A stretch of DNA of 64,000 nt from Cryptomeria japonica (GCF_030272615.1 NC_081409.1:878175594-878239593), one strand, 5' to 3'; positions 9,074 through 20,779 are shown, numbered from the stretch's first letter. Numbers and translations are program-made. The notes: generated by a model from the letters alone, not told the origin.

Positions 9074-10237
9074 TGTTGGAATAATGATATATTTGTCATT
9101 AGTGAATACACTTAGTGAAAACACTTATTCGATTTTGAATGGTTACCGAGCTCATCACTCAGTCTACAGCCTATACCGAGCATTCAGCAAAGCTCACCGA
9201 TTAAACAGTTCAACCGAGCAGTAAGCTGTCACCGAGCATATGAGACAAACAGCAGTTACCGAGAAGTCAGTTCAAACCGAGTCACCAGTGGTTACCGAGT
9301 GACACTATATCTACCGAGTCACCACAGCTACCGAGTTCCAAGCTACACTTCGGGACTAGTATGGACCGAGCTTCTACTCTTACCGAGAGCATGACGATGC
9401 CGAGTACTGTAGTGGACGCCGTGTATCAGAAGATCACCGAGCCAGCTTGAGGAACCGAGTATCTACCGACTCAGTAATATTTTGTTCACCTATGTAAAGC
9501 CGACTTAAGAATGAGTTTATGTTATTAATTTGTATGAGGCCGACTTTATGAAATGTAAATGTAATTATGGACGGTATATATATGTGATGTATTATACCAT
9601 CTGTAGAATGTATGAAAAATGTAAGATGTATATATATGCGAAATTAGAAAGAGCAGAGCAGAAACTGCATTAAGGCAGCAGACCAGAACATTTTTCGTAG
9701 AGTCAGTAAAGGAGCAGAATCAACATATCTATCTCAGAAGGAGATCAATACTCAAAGGATCTTATCAGCAATAAAGTTGTAAGTCAAGATCTACTGTTTC
9801 ATCCTAACAGTTGAATCAGTTTGTAAATCCTTTTACCGGGTAGACTTAACAGTCTTTTGTAAATCTCTTGATCGAGTGCATACTTCATTGTATGTTTGTA
9901 AATCCTCTAACAAGGTGGACCTAGTAGTCCAAATTTGCTTCTAACAGGGCAGATCATCAGAAGTGATCATTGTAAGCCTTAACCGGCCAACTTTTACTGC
10001 AGTACCAAAGTTTTGTGGGTACCATCCCCACCCCAGTTTTACTTTCTATTTGAAAGGTTTCTGGGTCACCAAATCTTTGTGTTATGTGTTGTGAATGATT
10101 ATATTTTCATGCATGCAGTAGATTAAATGAATGAATGGTTTAATATATGCAAGTGCAGAAATGAATTAAAAGTTTTAAGTGTTACTGATTCACCCCTCCC
10201 CTCTCAGTAACTTGGTTAGTCCTGAATATTTTCAACA
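9074..10237 (+). repeat. 3' LTR of element B
   Basis: A 1,164-bp copy of 2643-3807 with the ACCGAG cluster kept almost intact. Several differences hit CG sites (for example accgag to atcgag near 9870 and tcgcag to tcgtag near 9696), as expected for decay of methylated cytosines. Ends caaca just before the second caact target copy. Confidence 0.92.
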
Positions 10238-10242
10238 CAACT

Positions 10243-10737
10243 TGCCATCAAGGTGGAAGAGAAAATCAAAAGGAGATAAGATTAGAACAATAAAGGAAGA
10301 GGAAGACAATAGAGAGGGGGAAGAATTTTTTTTAGAGGTAAGGGAAATGGTTTTGGAAACCAAGGTGAAACAAATCAAGAAGGCACTAAGGAGAAAGTAG
10401 TCACAATAACAATGGAGGATACAATTAGAGGGGTAACTTCAGTGGAAGAAGACCACCATTTAGGGGAAGAACTCAAGGTAGAGGTCCAATCAGATGCTAT
10501 AACTACAATCAAGAAGGGCACATGGCCAATAGGTGTCCTAACAAGCCTGCTAGTTCCATGGGGGAAAGAAGAAGTAACTTGGTCCAAGAATCTGATTGCC
10601 AAAGTGTGGCAAATGCAAATACATACCAGAGTGTCAATACCCCTGATAGTTATGGTTACCTTGAAAGAGGTGAATCTTTGATGATCAGAAGAGTAGTAAC
10701 TACCATGAAGATGGTTGGCAAAGAACCCCCATAGAGA
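10243..10737 (+). pseudogene. gag: Element A gag, C-terminal part with damaged zinc knuckle
   Basis: Continues the gag frame of 1915-2642 after element B. It ends the capsid (AIKVEEKIK), passes a Gly/Arg-rich stretch and reaches a nucleocapsid knuckle around 10493-10535 reading CYNYNQEGHMANRC, where the second Cys has become Tyr. At least one frame change lies near 10400 and several stops are present, so it cannot make Gag. Confidence 0.7.
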
Positions 10738-11280
10738 AATTCTATATTCAAGACCACTTGCAAAGTGGGTGGAAAGGTATGCAAGGTTCTAATAGATTCT
10801 GGATCAACTGAAAAATTTGTCTCTAGAAATGGTGGAGAAGCTAAACTTGAGAAGACTACCTCACCCTTGCCCCTACAAGGTCTCATGGATCACCCAAGAT
10901 CAACAAGATATTGTGGAAGAGTAGGCTTGGGTAGAATTCCAGATTGGAGCCTATAAGGATAGGTTGTTGTTTGACATTGCAAAGATGGATTCTTGCCATC
11001 TCTTATTTGGGAGACCATTGCAATTTTATTTGAAGGCACAACATGATGGTGCTAGGAACACATATTCAATAACCAAAAAAGGTAAGGTGATAGAGTTGTT
11101 ACCTTTGATGGAGTGAGGAGGAAACAAAAGAAAAGAAGGCCAAGGTGTTGGTGGTAGGAGGAAAGAAATTCATGAAGAAGATAGCAGATGAAGGCATTGT
11201 TTATTATGCTCTTATTCCTAGTCCCAAAGTGACAAAGGTGGAGAAGTCTGAAGACAAGAAAGGAGACAGATTGAGGCTGG
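10738..11280 (+). pseudogene. Element A protease region
   Basis: Aspartic protease of the Gag-Pol polyprotein. The catalytic pattern VLIDSGST is read near 10786-10809, followed by EKFVS as in Ty3-type proteases. The second half is broken by frameshifts. No separate start; it would be made as part of the polyprotein. Confidence 0.7.
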
Positions 11281-12020
11281 TTAACCCTGCAGTGTAGTAG
11301 TTACTAAACAAGTACAAAGGTTTCATCTCTGATGGAATGCTGGGGACACTACCTCCTATGAGGGATATAAATCATTGCATATACCTTATACCTAGATCCA
11401 CCCTGCCTAACAAAGCAACATACAAGCTCACCTTGGATTAGAATGTTGAGATGGAAAACCAAATTGAAGAACTGTTGGAGTCTGAACTGATTGGCAAAAG
11501 TTTGAGCCCATGTGCAGTCCCTACAGTCTTGGCACCCAAAAAGGAAGGCACTTGGAGACTTTGCACAAACTTAGGGGCTATCAGCAAAATTACTATCAGG
11601 TATAGATTTCCAATGCCTAGGATTGAGTTCTTGTTAGATTGCTTGGGGGTGCTAGATATTTTACAAAAAATGACTTGAAAAGTGGCTACCATCAGATTAG
11701 GATTAGGTCGGGAGATGAGTGAAAGACTGCATTTAAAACAAATGAGGGGTTGTATGAGTGGAAGGTCATTCCCTTTGGCTTATCTAATGCACCAAGTACC
11801 TTTATGAGGTTAATGAATGAAGTTTTGAGGGATTTCATATTAAAGTTTGTCATAGTCTACCTAGATGACATTCTAATTTTTAGTCAAACCAAAGAAGAGC
11901 ACCTAAAACATGTAGACCTAGTCCTAAGGAGATTGCATGAAGAGCAATTAATGATCTATTTGGAAAAGTGTTTGTTTATGTAGGAAGAGATCATCTACTT
12001 GGGATTTGTAATCTCATATG
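11281..12020 (+). pseudogene. Element A reverse transcriptase
   Basis: Ty3-type reverse transcriptase that would copy the element RNA into DNA. Fragments in two frames can be read: the fingers (IEELLESELIG, then VPTVLAPKKEGTWRLC) at 11451-11678 and the palm with [20 protein letters not shown] and the catalytic YLDDILIF at about 11854-11880. A frameshift near 11665 separates them, and a TAG near 11981 interrupts the continuation. Stops and the frameshift make it non-functional. Confidence 0.85.
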
Positions 12021-12660
12021 GTGAGTTGAAAATGGATCAAGAAAAGGTGAGTGCTATACTATCTTGGCCTACACCAAGAATAATGAATGATGTTAGAAGC
12101 TTCCATGGTTTATTCCACATTCTATAGGAAATCTATAAGGGGATTTAGCCATATTTGTGATCCAATGCTTGACACCATAAAGGGAGGAAAAAAGTGCAGG
12201 TTCAGTTGGACTAAAGAGGCAAATAACTCCTTTGGAATATAGAAGAAGAAAGTTGTAGAGCAACTGATCCTTGCCCTACCTGATTTCAACAAAATATTCC
12301 AAGTGGAATGTGATTCCAGTCACATAGCTATTGGGATAGTTCTTAGTCAAGAAGGAAGGCCTATTGCCTTCTTCAGTGAGAAATTAGGCAAAGAGGAGGT
12401 ACTCATCCTATGACCTAGAGATGTATGTTCTAGTGCAATCCTTGAAAAAGTGGAGACACTACTTGCTACCAAAGGAGTTCATAGTCTTCATAGACAATTA
12501 GGCCCTCCCTTTCATAAATATCCAATAAAAGTTGAACCATAGGCATATGAAGTGGGTAGAGACCCTACAAGCCTTCACTTTCACTCTTAAGCATAAGAAA
12601 GGGGTCAAGAATAAGGTGGTAGACGCTTTGAGAAGAAGAGTATTAACCACAAATTAGATC
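12021..12660 (+). pseudogene. Element A connection and RNase H region
   Basis: Downstream of the reverse transcriptase. The sequence reads as a Ty3-type connection (WPTPR, VRSFHGL) and RNase H with fragments such as VECDSSH near 12305 and a KKGVKNKVVDAL-like end before 12640. It is scattered over several frames with many stops. Confidence 0.65.
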
Positions 12661-13830
12661 CATTCGGAGAGTGTTGGAATAGACTCCCTAAAGGCCATGT
12701 ATGAGGATGATGAAGACTTTGGAGAGATATACAAGGTATGTGCATCTTTTGATGAGCGGTTTCATGTTGGTTTCTCTGAATTTCTAATACAACATGGATT
12801 GTTGTTTAAGGGTGCATAGTTGTGCATACCCAAGTTCTCTATGAGACAAAACATAATCAGGGAGAAGCATTGTGGAGCAATGGCAGGCCATTTTGGCCTT
12901 GACAAGACACTAGACTTGGTAAACAGGCACTACTTTTGGCCCAAATTGCAGACAGATGTTAGGATATTTGTGGAGACGTGTGATATGCCAAAAAGAAAAG
13001 GGGAAGTCCACTAGTGCAGGCTTATAACCACCTTTACCCATCCCTTCAAGACCATGTGAAAGTATAAGTATGGATTTTGTTTTAGGATTTCCTAGGACAA
13101 GAAAAGTTTATGATAGTTTTTTTGTAGTGGTGGATAGGTTTAGTAAAATGACACATTTGTTGCCATGTAAAACCACCTGTGATGCTTCTTATGTTGCAGA
13201 TTTATTTTTCAAAGAAATTATTTTAATACATGGTTTGCCTTTGACCATAGTCTCTGATAGGGATGTGAAATTTATTGGACACTTCTAGAGGACTAATCCT
13301 TCTCCTCAGCCTACCATCCCCAAATGGATGGCCAAAATGAATTTGGAAATAGATCATTGGGAAATCTACTAAGATGTTTGACTAGGCAATATGGAGAGAA
13401 GTGGGATAGCATACTGTCTCAGGAATAATTCTCTTATAATGGTATAGTAAATAGAAGCACTATTAAGTCACCTTTCTAGGTTGTGTATGGCATCCACCCA
13501 AGGGGTGTGTTGGAGTTAAGGGAACTACCACAAGGAGAAGCCATTAGTGCAGATGGAGAATACCACCACCATAAAGGAGATACATGACCAAGTTAAATAT
13601 CACCTTCAACAATCTGTAGAAAGGTATAAGGGTCATGCTAATAAGAAGAAGAGGGATGTCCAATTTGATGTGGGAGACTTGGTGCGGGTTCACTTGAAGA
13701 AGGAAAGACTTCCAAAAGGAAAATATACAAAGCTTATGCAGAGAAAGATTGGACCCTGTCAAATCTTGAAAAAATGTGGACACAATGCTTATGAACTCCA
13801 ACTCCCACTTGATCTTGGTTTGTAACCCAT
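12661..13830 (+). pseudogene. Element A integrase
   Basis: Ty3-type integrase, which would insert the DNA copy into the genome. The zinc-binding head is read at 12820-13014 (HCGAMAGHFGLDKT, then RHYFWP) with a damaged second Cys pair. The catalytic core starts at 13070 ([10 protein letters not shown]) and has VSDRDVKF near 13250. The C-terminal part lies at 13547-13825 with the GDLVRVHLKKERLPKGKY segment typical of this family. Stops and frameshifts occur near 13012, 13288 and 13540. Confidence 0.85.
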
Positions 13831-13929
13831 TTTTAACATATGTGACTTAACTCTTTACAAATGTAGTGTTGATGCAGGAGAAGAAACAATTCAAGTTGTA
13901 GCATATGGTGACATTCCCAAACATGAACC

Positions 13930-14051
13930 ACCAAAGTTGCATAAAGTTTTAGACACCAAGGTTGCAAAGAGGACAAGGAGCAAAGTATATATGGAGTATT
14001 TGGTGGCCTGGCAGGGACAACCAGATTATGAAGCAGTCTAGATGACAAAAA
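13930..14051 (+). pseudogene. Element A chromodomain, first part
   Basis: Reads RTRSKVYMEYLVAWQGQ, then PDYEAV and a TAG where Trp is expected, a chromodomain at the end of integrase. Such domains guide chromoviruses to marked chromatin. It is cut at 14051 by element C and its tail continues at 20690. Confidence 0.75.
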
Positions 14052-14858
14052 TGTTAGGAATCCCACAGATACTGAGAGGGGGGGGTGTGAATCAGTATCT
14101 GACCAGTAATTAGAATTTCTCAACTTAAAACATGCAGAACATATTATAACATGTACCGGTATGCAATAAAAAATGCAATAAACAGAATTAAAAGCATCCA
14201 CATGAAAAGCACACCATGACACAAGGATTTAATGAGGAAACCCAGTGTAGGAAAAACCTCGGTGGGATTTGTGACCCACAATATCCACTTACTAGCCAAT
14301 AAGAGAAAATTACTTACAAGAGGGGCCTGCACATGCAGGAAGGCCAATTGCCTAGAGCTCATTGACTTACAATGTGGATTATACAAATCCAATATCTTGT
14401 ACTGCTTTACAATAGCATCTATCATGCCTGATCCAGTACCGGTTTCTGCTTTGTTCTTTACATAAAACCTTTAACCTATATTTTGCATAATAGGTCGGCC
14501 TAATATCTTCCTTTTTTGCTTACATCACTTACTAAATGTTTACAATGATCTCTCTTATATATAAGAGTCATTTTACAACTTGCCAAGTCGGCTTACAAAG
14601 TTTTTACAATAAAAAACAAAATATAATATAACAAAAATCCTATCGGCCTCTATGCCGGTATGCTTCCTTTCTTTATGTCGGTGCTCATGGTCTGAGTGTC
14701 GGTGTAGAGTGTGATTTGTTGATGTCTATGAACTATCTTGCTGGTGTAATGCCTTGTTAGTGTAATGCCTTGCTGGTGCCATAGGATAGTAAGGTTGTCA
14801 TCAATGAAAAAACCTTCAATCACATACAATGTCTCATTAGAGTGTGCATATGCCAACA
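14052..14858 (-). repeat. 3' LTR of element C (left copy)
   Basis: An 807-bp repeat of 19861-20689. Holds a G run near 14080, a leader-like block at about 14215-14290, the palindromic TATA-like site at 14552-14567 and several ACCGAC or ACCGGC-type words on the minus strand between 14640 and 14710. It lacks about 20 bases present in the other copy near 20180. Confidence 0.9.
14552..14567 (-). promoter_or_regulatory. Palindromic TATA-like element in the C LTR
   Basis: ctcttatatataagag is a perfect 16-bp palindrome in the presumed promoter region of the LTR. The identical sequence is at 20384-20399 in the other LTR. A TATA role is inferred from position between the ACCG-rich part and the leader-like block. 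Confidence 0.55.
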
Positions 14859-14870
14859 ATCTCCCCCTTT
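14859..14870 (-). promoter_or_regulatory. Polypurine tract of element C
   Basis: On the minus strand aaagggggagat lies directly before the LTR, identical to the tract of B. Two further tracts on the same strand lie at about 14951-14960 and 15001-15012. Confidence 0.85.
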
Positions 14871-15057
14871 GGCATTGATGGCAACACTCATGAGAAATTT
14901 CAAAAGTGTATCCAAAAATGTGAAGTCCAAAAATGTTACCAAAAATGTGTGCTCCCCCTGAGCATATGATACCTGTGATATTGAATTTTCTCATCCCACT
15001 ACTCCCCCTTTGGCATCAATGACAATGGTTGTCAAGATGTTAGTAGAGTTTGTAGTT

Positions 15058-18000
15058 TCAACCTTGTAACTGGGTAGTTACAATTTGAAATAGATCCGCC
15101 AAAATCAAGTTTATACTCTCCATAAACTTTTTACTGTCTTTGATTGTTATCTCTATTCTTTTAACTGTACCGATGAGGTGCTTCATATGCTCTACCGGTG
15201 TTTTATGTCCCTGTATCAGTGCCTCAGATATTTCCTTCTGCAATGATGCTAGATAGTCCAATCTTGGACTCAGTTTTAGTCTCAGATGCTTTTCCTTATT
15301 CACTATTCTCTCCTTTTCTCTTTCTAATTTAAGTAACTCTTCCTCAAAATTTGTTATCCTTTGCTCAAAAACTGATAATGTATTAGGTGAGTTAACAAAA
15401 TTATCAGCAAGTTTATTGATTTCATCCTGTACCTTGCTTATTTTCTTATCTATGTCTACTGTCAAAAAGTTATTCTTGCAGGTGTCTTTGTACAGAGTTT
15501 TGTATTCCTTTAATAAGTTACATAGTTCTGGTAGAAGTGTGTCAAATTCTCTAGTACACTTCTTTATCTGATCTTCAAAGAATTTCTACTTTTCAATTTC
15601 TACCTTGTCCTTCAATGTCTCTTCCTTTATTTTCTCAATAGTCACTGTGTTCTCAGTGATGTATTTACACAAAGTATCAAGTTGTCCTAAAGAATCTTTA
15701 TTGTCTATATTACAGTTAGGAGCAATTACCTTCAAAATTGGGATTGTGTCATCTATGGCTTTATACACCTGTGAACTACAATCTGTTATCCTTTTGATTG
15801 AATCCAAAAGTACTTTAGTTACATTTGTTGGTTTGTGGCTTGCTGAGGAGGAGCCAACATTCTAAATTCTGCCGGTGGAGGAGGTAACCAAGCTTGTTGT
15901 GACCTCTGGTAGGTCTATTTGTGTTTGCATTTCTTTAAGAAATGGTTTGTGTACTTCTCCAGTTGTCGGTGGCACTATTTCCTCATGAACCTGTTCCTGT
16001 TTCTATTGCTCTTCTTGTTCCTCTGTCTCAGTCTGAGTTCCTACATGTTGCTCTTTTTCATCTATTGGTTTCTCTTGTGTGTTATCAGTTTGCTCAGCTA
16101 CCAGTGGCTCACTAGCCATTTCAGTCTTACCAGTTGTATCTTTGTCTACCACAATGTTGATCTTTTGTGTATCAACATCTACTATGTATAAGACTTCGGG
16201 ATTAGGATTGACATCCTCTACATCCATACTTTCAACTATCAGTTGATCTTTTGTAGTTGTTGTTACCAGTGATGTAAAAGTAGGTGGGGGTAAGTTGTCT
16301 TTTACTTTGATACTCGGAGGTCCACCAACCTTTCCTTTTCCTTTGTCTCTTTCTTTCTGATATACCTTTATTGGTTTGGGGTTCCTGTATTCTTCCTATT
16401 TTTCTTTCTCAACTAGGAATATATCCCATGCATTTTCTATTTCTTTAGTCACCTCATTGAATCTTCCAACCATTAATGCAATGTGCCAGTGTGCAATAGA
16501 GAATACTGACCAGTTGGCTTCAACAATTAAATCATCAATTTCTTTAGGTGAGTTAACTGGATAAACAGTTAGTAGCTTTTCTATCTTGATTTTCTTGTCA
16601 AGTTATATTACTGCTTGTCTCCTTGCTTCCAGTCTTTTGAATAGTTCATCTGGTACTTCATCTACAACTTCCATCAAAAATTTCTTATACATGTCCATAT
16701 GCAATATAACACTATTTTCTACTTGTTCTTTTTCATTTGTAGTCAGAGTGTCATATAATTTCTCTATATTCTTCAGTTTCCCTTCCTCTGTAATTTCATT
16801 CAATAGTATGTCAAGAGGAGCCAAGTTTTGTTTTGTTCTCTTCTTCTTCTTGGGTGTCAGTTTCTTCTTTGGTGTAGTCTTTTTAACCCGAGATCTCACT
16901 GCTTGTTGTTTTTGTCTTGTCCTCCTAGGTGAGGGCGTGGTTGCTGGTGAGGGATCTCTTTTCCTTACAACTCTTTTGAAAGCTACAGGCATGTCACTCT
17001 CCGAAGAAGTGCCTACCGGTGATAGATGAGTCTCAGGCTGTAGAGTTCCTAGCTCATCCTCAGTGATACCGGTTTGTTTAACACATCTTCTTAAATAGCC
17101 TTTGCCTGTCTAGAGCCTTTTCTCACAACTGCCTCAACCTTTTTCACTCTCTTCTTAGATTGTATTTGTTTTTCTATAGTCTGAGCACTACCAAATACTT
17201 CTTCCTTTGGTTCATTTGGAGCTTCCAGAAGTTCTTTAGCATAAGTTTCAAGTATATGATCATCTATCCTATAGCCCATCTCTATTACCCAGATTGTTCT
17301 TGGGATGACTGCTTCCATCCAGATCTCATCCTTTTTCATTGCAAAACATATTTCATCCTTGTACTTGTCAACAATCTTTTGTGATAATCTGATTCTCTTC
17401 TTCATTTTGGCCTTAAGTTCTTGAAAGTAATCATGGATATTGTTTTCCTTGTCTTCTCCCATATTGTTGAATAGATCTGTTAATTGTTTTCCTACCGGTA
17501 TATCAAATCCAAGTGCTTTATAGCCTATACTGGGAACCTATTTGGTTATATGTAGCATCAAACATACTAGTAGATTTCCAAACCTAAAAGTTCCTTTCTT
17601 ATCCTTCTTAATCTTTCCTAGGTTGTCAATTAACTCATCCTTCAACCACTCACATATATCAATCTTTACATTACCTGTGATCATTTCATAAGCACTCTTA
17701 ATGCATAAACTTGAAACTGAATTGAGTCTATTTGCATGAGTTTCCTTATACCCTAATATCATGCTGATAAACCTTACATTGGTGTTGGTTACATCATTGA
17801 CTCTTAAGGAACTTTAATCAGATGTAGCACCAGTTAGCTTAGTAACTAGGTCATTTGAGACCTTCTTGGTTTTGTCTGGCCTTTTACCGATGGATGGTAG
17901 CCCTGTGACAACTTTCACAGCTTCCTTAGTGATTTTGTGAATTGCATCTAACCAGAAAAATTCACCATGTACCCTGCTTAAGACTATCCTAATCACATCC

Positions 18001-18326
18001 TTGGGAAATTCAAGAATACAGAGGACTTCAGTAAATCCTAGGGTTTCAATGATTTTATGTTCCGGTTTCACATTTCCAGAATTATCACATATGATAGATT
18101 TATACATAGTTTTGATCTCTTCATCTCCCAATTCCTCTATATTGCAGTGAATGTAAATTCTGGGGTCTTCAGCATAAACAACTCCTTTTGGTATTCGTGA
18201 GAAAGCACCTATATTGTCATCTTTCTTTGCTACTTCAGGAACTAGTTGAAATACGGGCCTAGGGCATTTTATGACCTCAACTACAGTAGGGTTTGCTATA
18301 TATTCAAGTGTAGAGGTGGATGCCAT
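15058..18326 (-). pseudogene. Element C ORF2: relative of B ORF2, broken
   Basis: Starts at the ATG at 18324-18326 (MASTST, matching MTSTST of B) and ends near 15058, about 1,090 codons. The part before 17091 is in one frame and the part after about 17000 in another, so one frameshift lies there; stops occur near 17814, 17538 and elsewhere. The N-terminal region (SRIPKGVV, VLSRVHGEFFWLD, TGLPS) and the DYFQELKAKMKKR to IPRTIWV segment align with B. A Lys/Arg-rich segment lies at about 16850-16980 and a coiled coil at 15058-15465. No enzymatic motif is seen. The pairing with B shows that this gene is a conserved part of the element group. Confidence 0.75.
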
Positions 18327-18693
18327 GATGATAAATACCTTTTTTGGTCTTGGATGGATTGATTGCTTGAAGTGCTTCACCTCTTTGCTTGAAATTCCTT
18401 AGCTCTGCAAATTTCGCTCTCTACGAATGTTTGAAATCACGGTGAAATGAAATGGAGCCAAAACCATAATTTTATAGTGTTTATTTGCCATCTACCACAT
18501 TTAATGCATGTTGGTTAAGTATTCACTTAACATTGTCTGCCAGTAATGAAGTAATTTCCAACTTCTCATCTCTAACCGAGGGAATAATAGCACGTGTCAT
18601 TAGATTGCCAAACCCTCAAGGAAACTTTCTTCAATTTGATGCAGAACTTCCTACCGATGGAGCATCACTTTGTCCTGCCAGTGAAGCATCACT

Positions 18694-19816
18694 CTATCCT
18701 GTCGGTGAAGCATTGATTGGTTCTATCAGTGGAGGAGTATTCCCAATATTTAGATTAGCTTTTCTAATCCATTGTTTTGAGAATTCTTGCTTAACCTCTT
18801 CAACTTTTTCTTTACCTTTCAAGCTAGAACTTTTGTTGTCTACCGGTGATCCTTTACTTCTATAGAATTTTGCAATATGCCCAGTTTTGTTACATGCATA
18901 ACAAGTCACATTATTCTTCTGAATAGCTTTCCCATAGCCTATGCCAATTTGTGTTCTGCATTGATTAGATAAAATGTCTAAATCTTCGACAAACATAACA
19001 TCTCACATTCATTCTGCAAATTTCAGAGTTGTGACCAACTTTGTAGCATTTTGAACATTGACCAGTGGGTGTGTTGATATTCTGATAATTTTGAGATCTA
19101 AATTCATTTTCTCTATGACCATACTTATTATAGTTATGGCATTTTCCATTGAATTTATAAGCATTAGGCTGCCTTATCGGTTTGTTGTGATCCTGTGTGT
19201 TTGTAGTACCAGAGCTTTCACCAACTTCAAAACCAATTCCAGAAGTGTCACCTTTAGGTTTTTGATTCTTTAGCAAGTTACCAAGTTCCTCTGAGCTTTT
19301 CTTGAATTTTTCTTTATGTTGATTTGCAGTTTCTAGTTCTCTTTCTAAGACTTCTTTCTGCTGCATCAGTTCATTGGAGTCATTTTGAGTGTGCATCAGA
19401 TCTGTCTTCAATAAATCATTTTCATAGCTAAGTCTTGTGTTCTCATTTGCTACATCACTTAGTCTTCTAGTTAATTCTTCTTCATTCTTCTTCCTATCTT
19501 CAATTTCTTTACAAAATCTCATAGTCATATCCCGCATCTCATTCTTTGTTGTTATGTTCTCCAGTTTCAGCTTGCTTAACATATCATTAAGTGATTCTTT
19601 TTCATCATTCTCATTTTGCATCTTTTCACAAAGTTCTCTTCTCTTGTTTCTTGCAATAGTAAGATTCTCTTGAAGTGCTTGAATGATATCCTGAGCTACT
19701 TTTAGATCATCTTCTAGTTTGATATTTTTCAATTTTTCTGTATCATAGTCTGAGAGAGCTGCTTCAAGTTGCTTCATCAGATTTTCCATCTTTATCGGTG
19801 TCAAGATCTTCCTCAA
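18694..19816 (-). pseudogene. Element C ORF1: coiled coil and zinc knuckles, frameshifted
   Basis: Relative of B ORF1. From 19816 the frame encodes about 180 residues of Glu/Lys/Leu-rich coiled coil, then knuckles. The first (CHNYNKYGH) has lost two Cys, the second (CSKCYKVGHNSEIC) is intact, the third is interrupted by a frameshift at about 18970-18990, and the last (CYACNKTGHIAKFY) has Tyr in place of the final Cys. It is followed by a charged tail to 18694. The likely role is Gag-like RNA binding, now lost. The ATG near 19816 is close to the primer site at 19847, as in B. Confidence 0.75.
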
Positions 19817-19846
19817 GCTGTTAGGCTTCTAAAAATAGAGGACCAG

Positions 19847-19858
19847 GCTCTGATACCA
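19847..19858 (-). promoter_or_regulatory. Primer binding site of element C
   Basis: The minus strand reads tggtatcagagc two bases from the LTR edge, complementary to initiator methionine tRNA. Confidence 0.88.
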
Positions 19859-19860
19859 AT

Positions 19861-20689
19861 TGTTAGGAATCCCACAGATACTGAGAGGGGGGGGGGGGGT
19901 GAATCAGTATATGACCAGTAATTAGAATTTCTCAACTGAAAACATGCAGAACATATTATAACAGTGTACCGGTATGCAAGAAATAATGCAATAAATAGAA
20001 TTAAAAGCATCCACATGAAAAGCACACCATGACACAAGGATTTAACAAGGAAAACTAGTGTGGGAAAAACCTCGGTGGGATTTGTGACCCACAATATCCA
20101 CTTACTAGCCAATAAGAGAATATTACTTACAAGAGGGGCCTACACATGCAGAAAGGCCAATTGCCTAGAGCTCACTACTCAATGGGAAGTCTCACTGACT
20201 TACAATGTGGATTATACAAATCCAATATCTTGTACTACTTTACAATAGCATCTATAATGCCTGATCAGTACCGGTTTCTGCTCTGTTCTTTACATAAAAC
20301 CTTTAACCTATATTTCGCATAATAGGTCTGCCTAATATCTTCCTTTTTCACTTACATCACTTACTAAATGTTTACAATGATCTCTCTTATATATAAGAGT
20401 CATTTTACAACTTGCCAAGTCAGCTTACAAAGTTTTTACAATAAAAAACAAAATATAATATAACAAAAATCATGTCGGCCTCTGTGCCGGTATGCTTCCT
20501 TTCTCTATGCTGGTGCCGGTGGTCTAAGTGCCAGTGTAGAGTGTGATCTGTTGATGCCAGTAAACTATCTTGCCATTGTAATGCCTTGTGGTGTAATGCC
20601 TTGTCAGTGCCATAGGATTGTAAGGTTTCCATCAATGACAAAACCTTCAATCACATACAATGTATCATTGGAGTGTGCATATGCCAACA
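19861..20689 (-). repeat. 5' LTR of element C (right copy)
   Basis: An 829-bp copy of 14052-14858. The G run near 19890 is longer than in the other copy, and about 20 extra bases lie near 20180 (ctactcaatgggaagtctca type). The palindrome at 20384-20399 is unchanged. Confidence 0.9.
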
Positions 20690-20779
20690 AAAAAAACAAA
20701 TCAAAAACCATAGTGCAGACCTTCAGACTCGCATCTCAAGTGGACTTGAGATTTCTTCCTCCGGGGAGTATGGTGTAGG
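20690..20779 (+). pseudogene. Element A chromodomain tail
   Basis: After element C the reading resumes with SKTIVQTFRLASQVDLRFLP and PGSMV before a TAG at about 20776. This is the Pol C-terminus of element A and overlaps the first bases of its 3' LTR. Confidence 0.55.

Larger units (their letters stand above)
2643..10237 (+). mobile_element. Element B: non-autonomous LTR retrotransposon with two novel-type ORFs
   Basis: A complete 7.6-kb element. LTRs at 2643-3807 and 9074-10237 begin tgttgg and end caaca, and the 5-bp target duplication caact flanks it (2638-2642 and 10238-10242). Primer site at 3810-3821 and polypurine tract at 9062-9073. Inside are ORF1 (3872-5035) and ORF2 (5440-8799). 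No protease, integrase, reverse transcriptase or RNase H motif is visible, so enzymes must come from another element. The LTRs differ at only about 20 positions by eye, mostly transitions, so the insertion is much younger than host element A. Confidence 0.9.
14052..20689 (-). mobile_element. Element C: second non-autonomous element of the B type
   Basis: A complete 6.6-kb element on the minus strand. LTRs at 14052-14858 and 19861-20689 (tgttagg at the plus-strand left edge, ccaaca at the right). Five A residues flank both ends (14047-14051 and 20690-20694), a plausible but low-complexity target duplication. Primer site at 19847-19858 and polypurine tract at 14859-14870. It carries relatives of B ORF1 and ORF2 in the same order and no enzyme domains. 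More decayed than B, with frameshifts and several stops in both ORFs. Confidence 0.87.

Noticed and set aside
14047-14051. AAAAA as firm target duplication of C
   Set aside because: Accepted only as plausible, because a run of A can match by chance.
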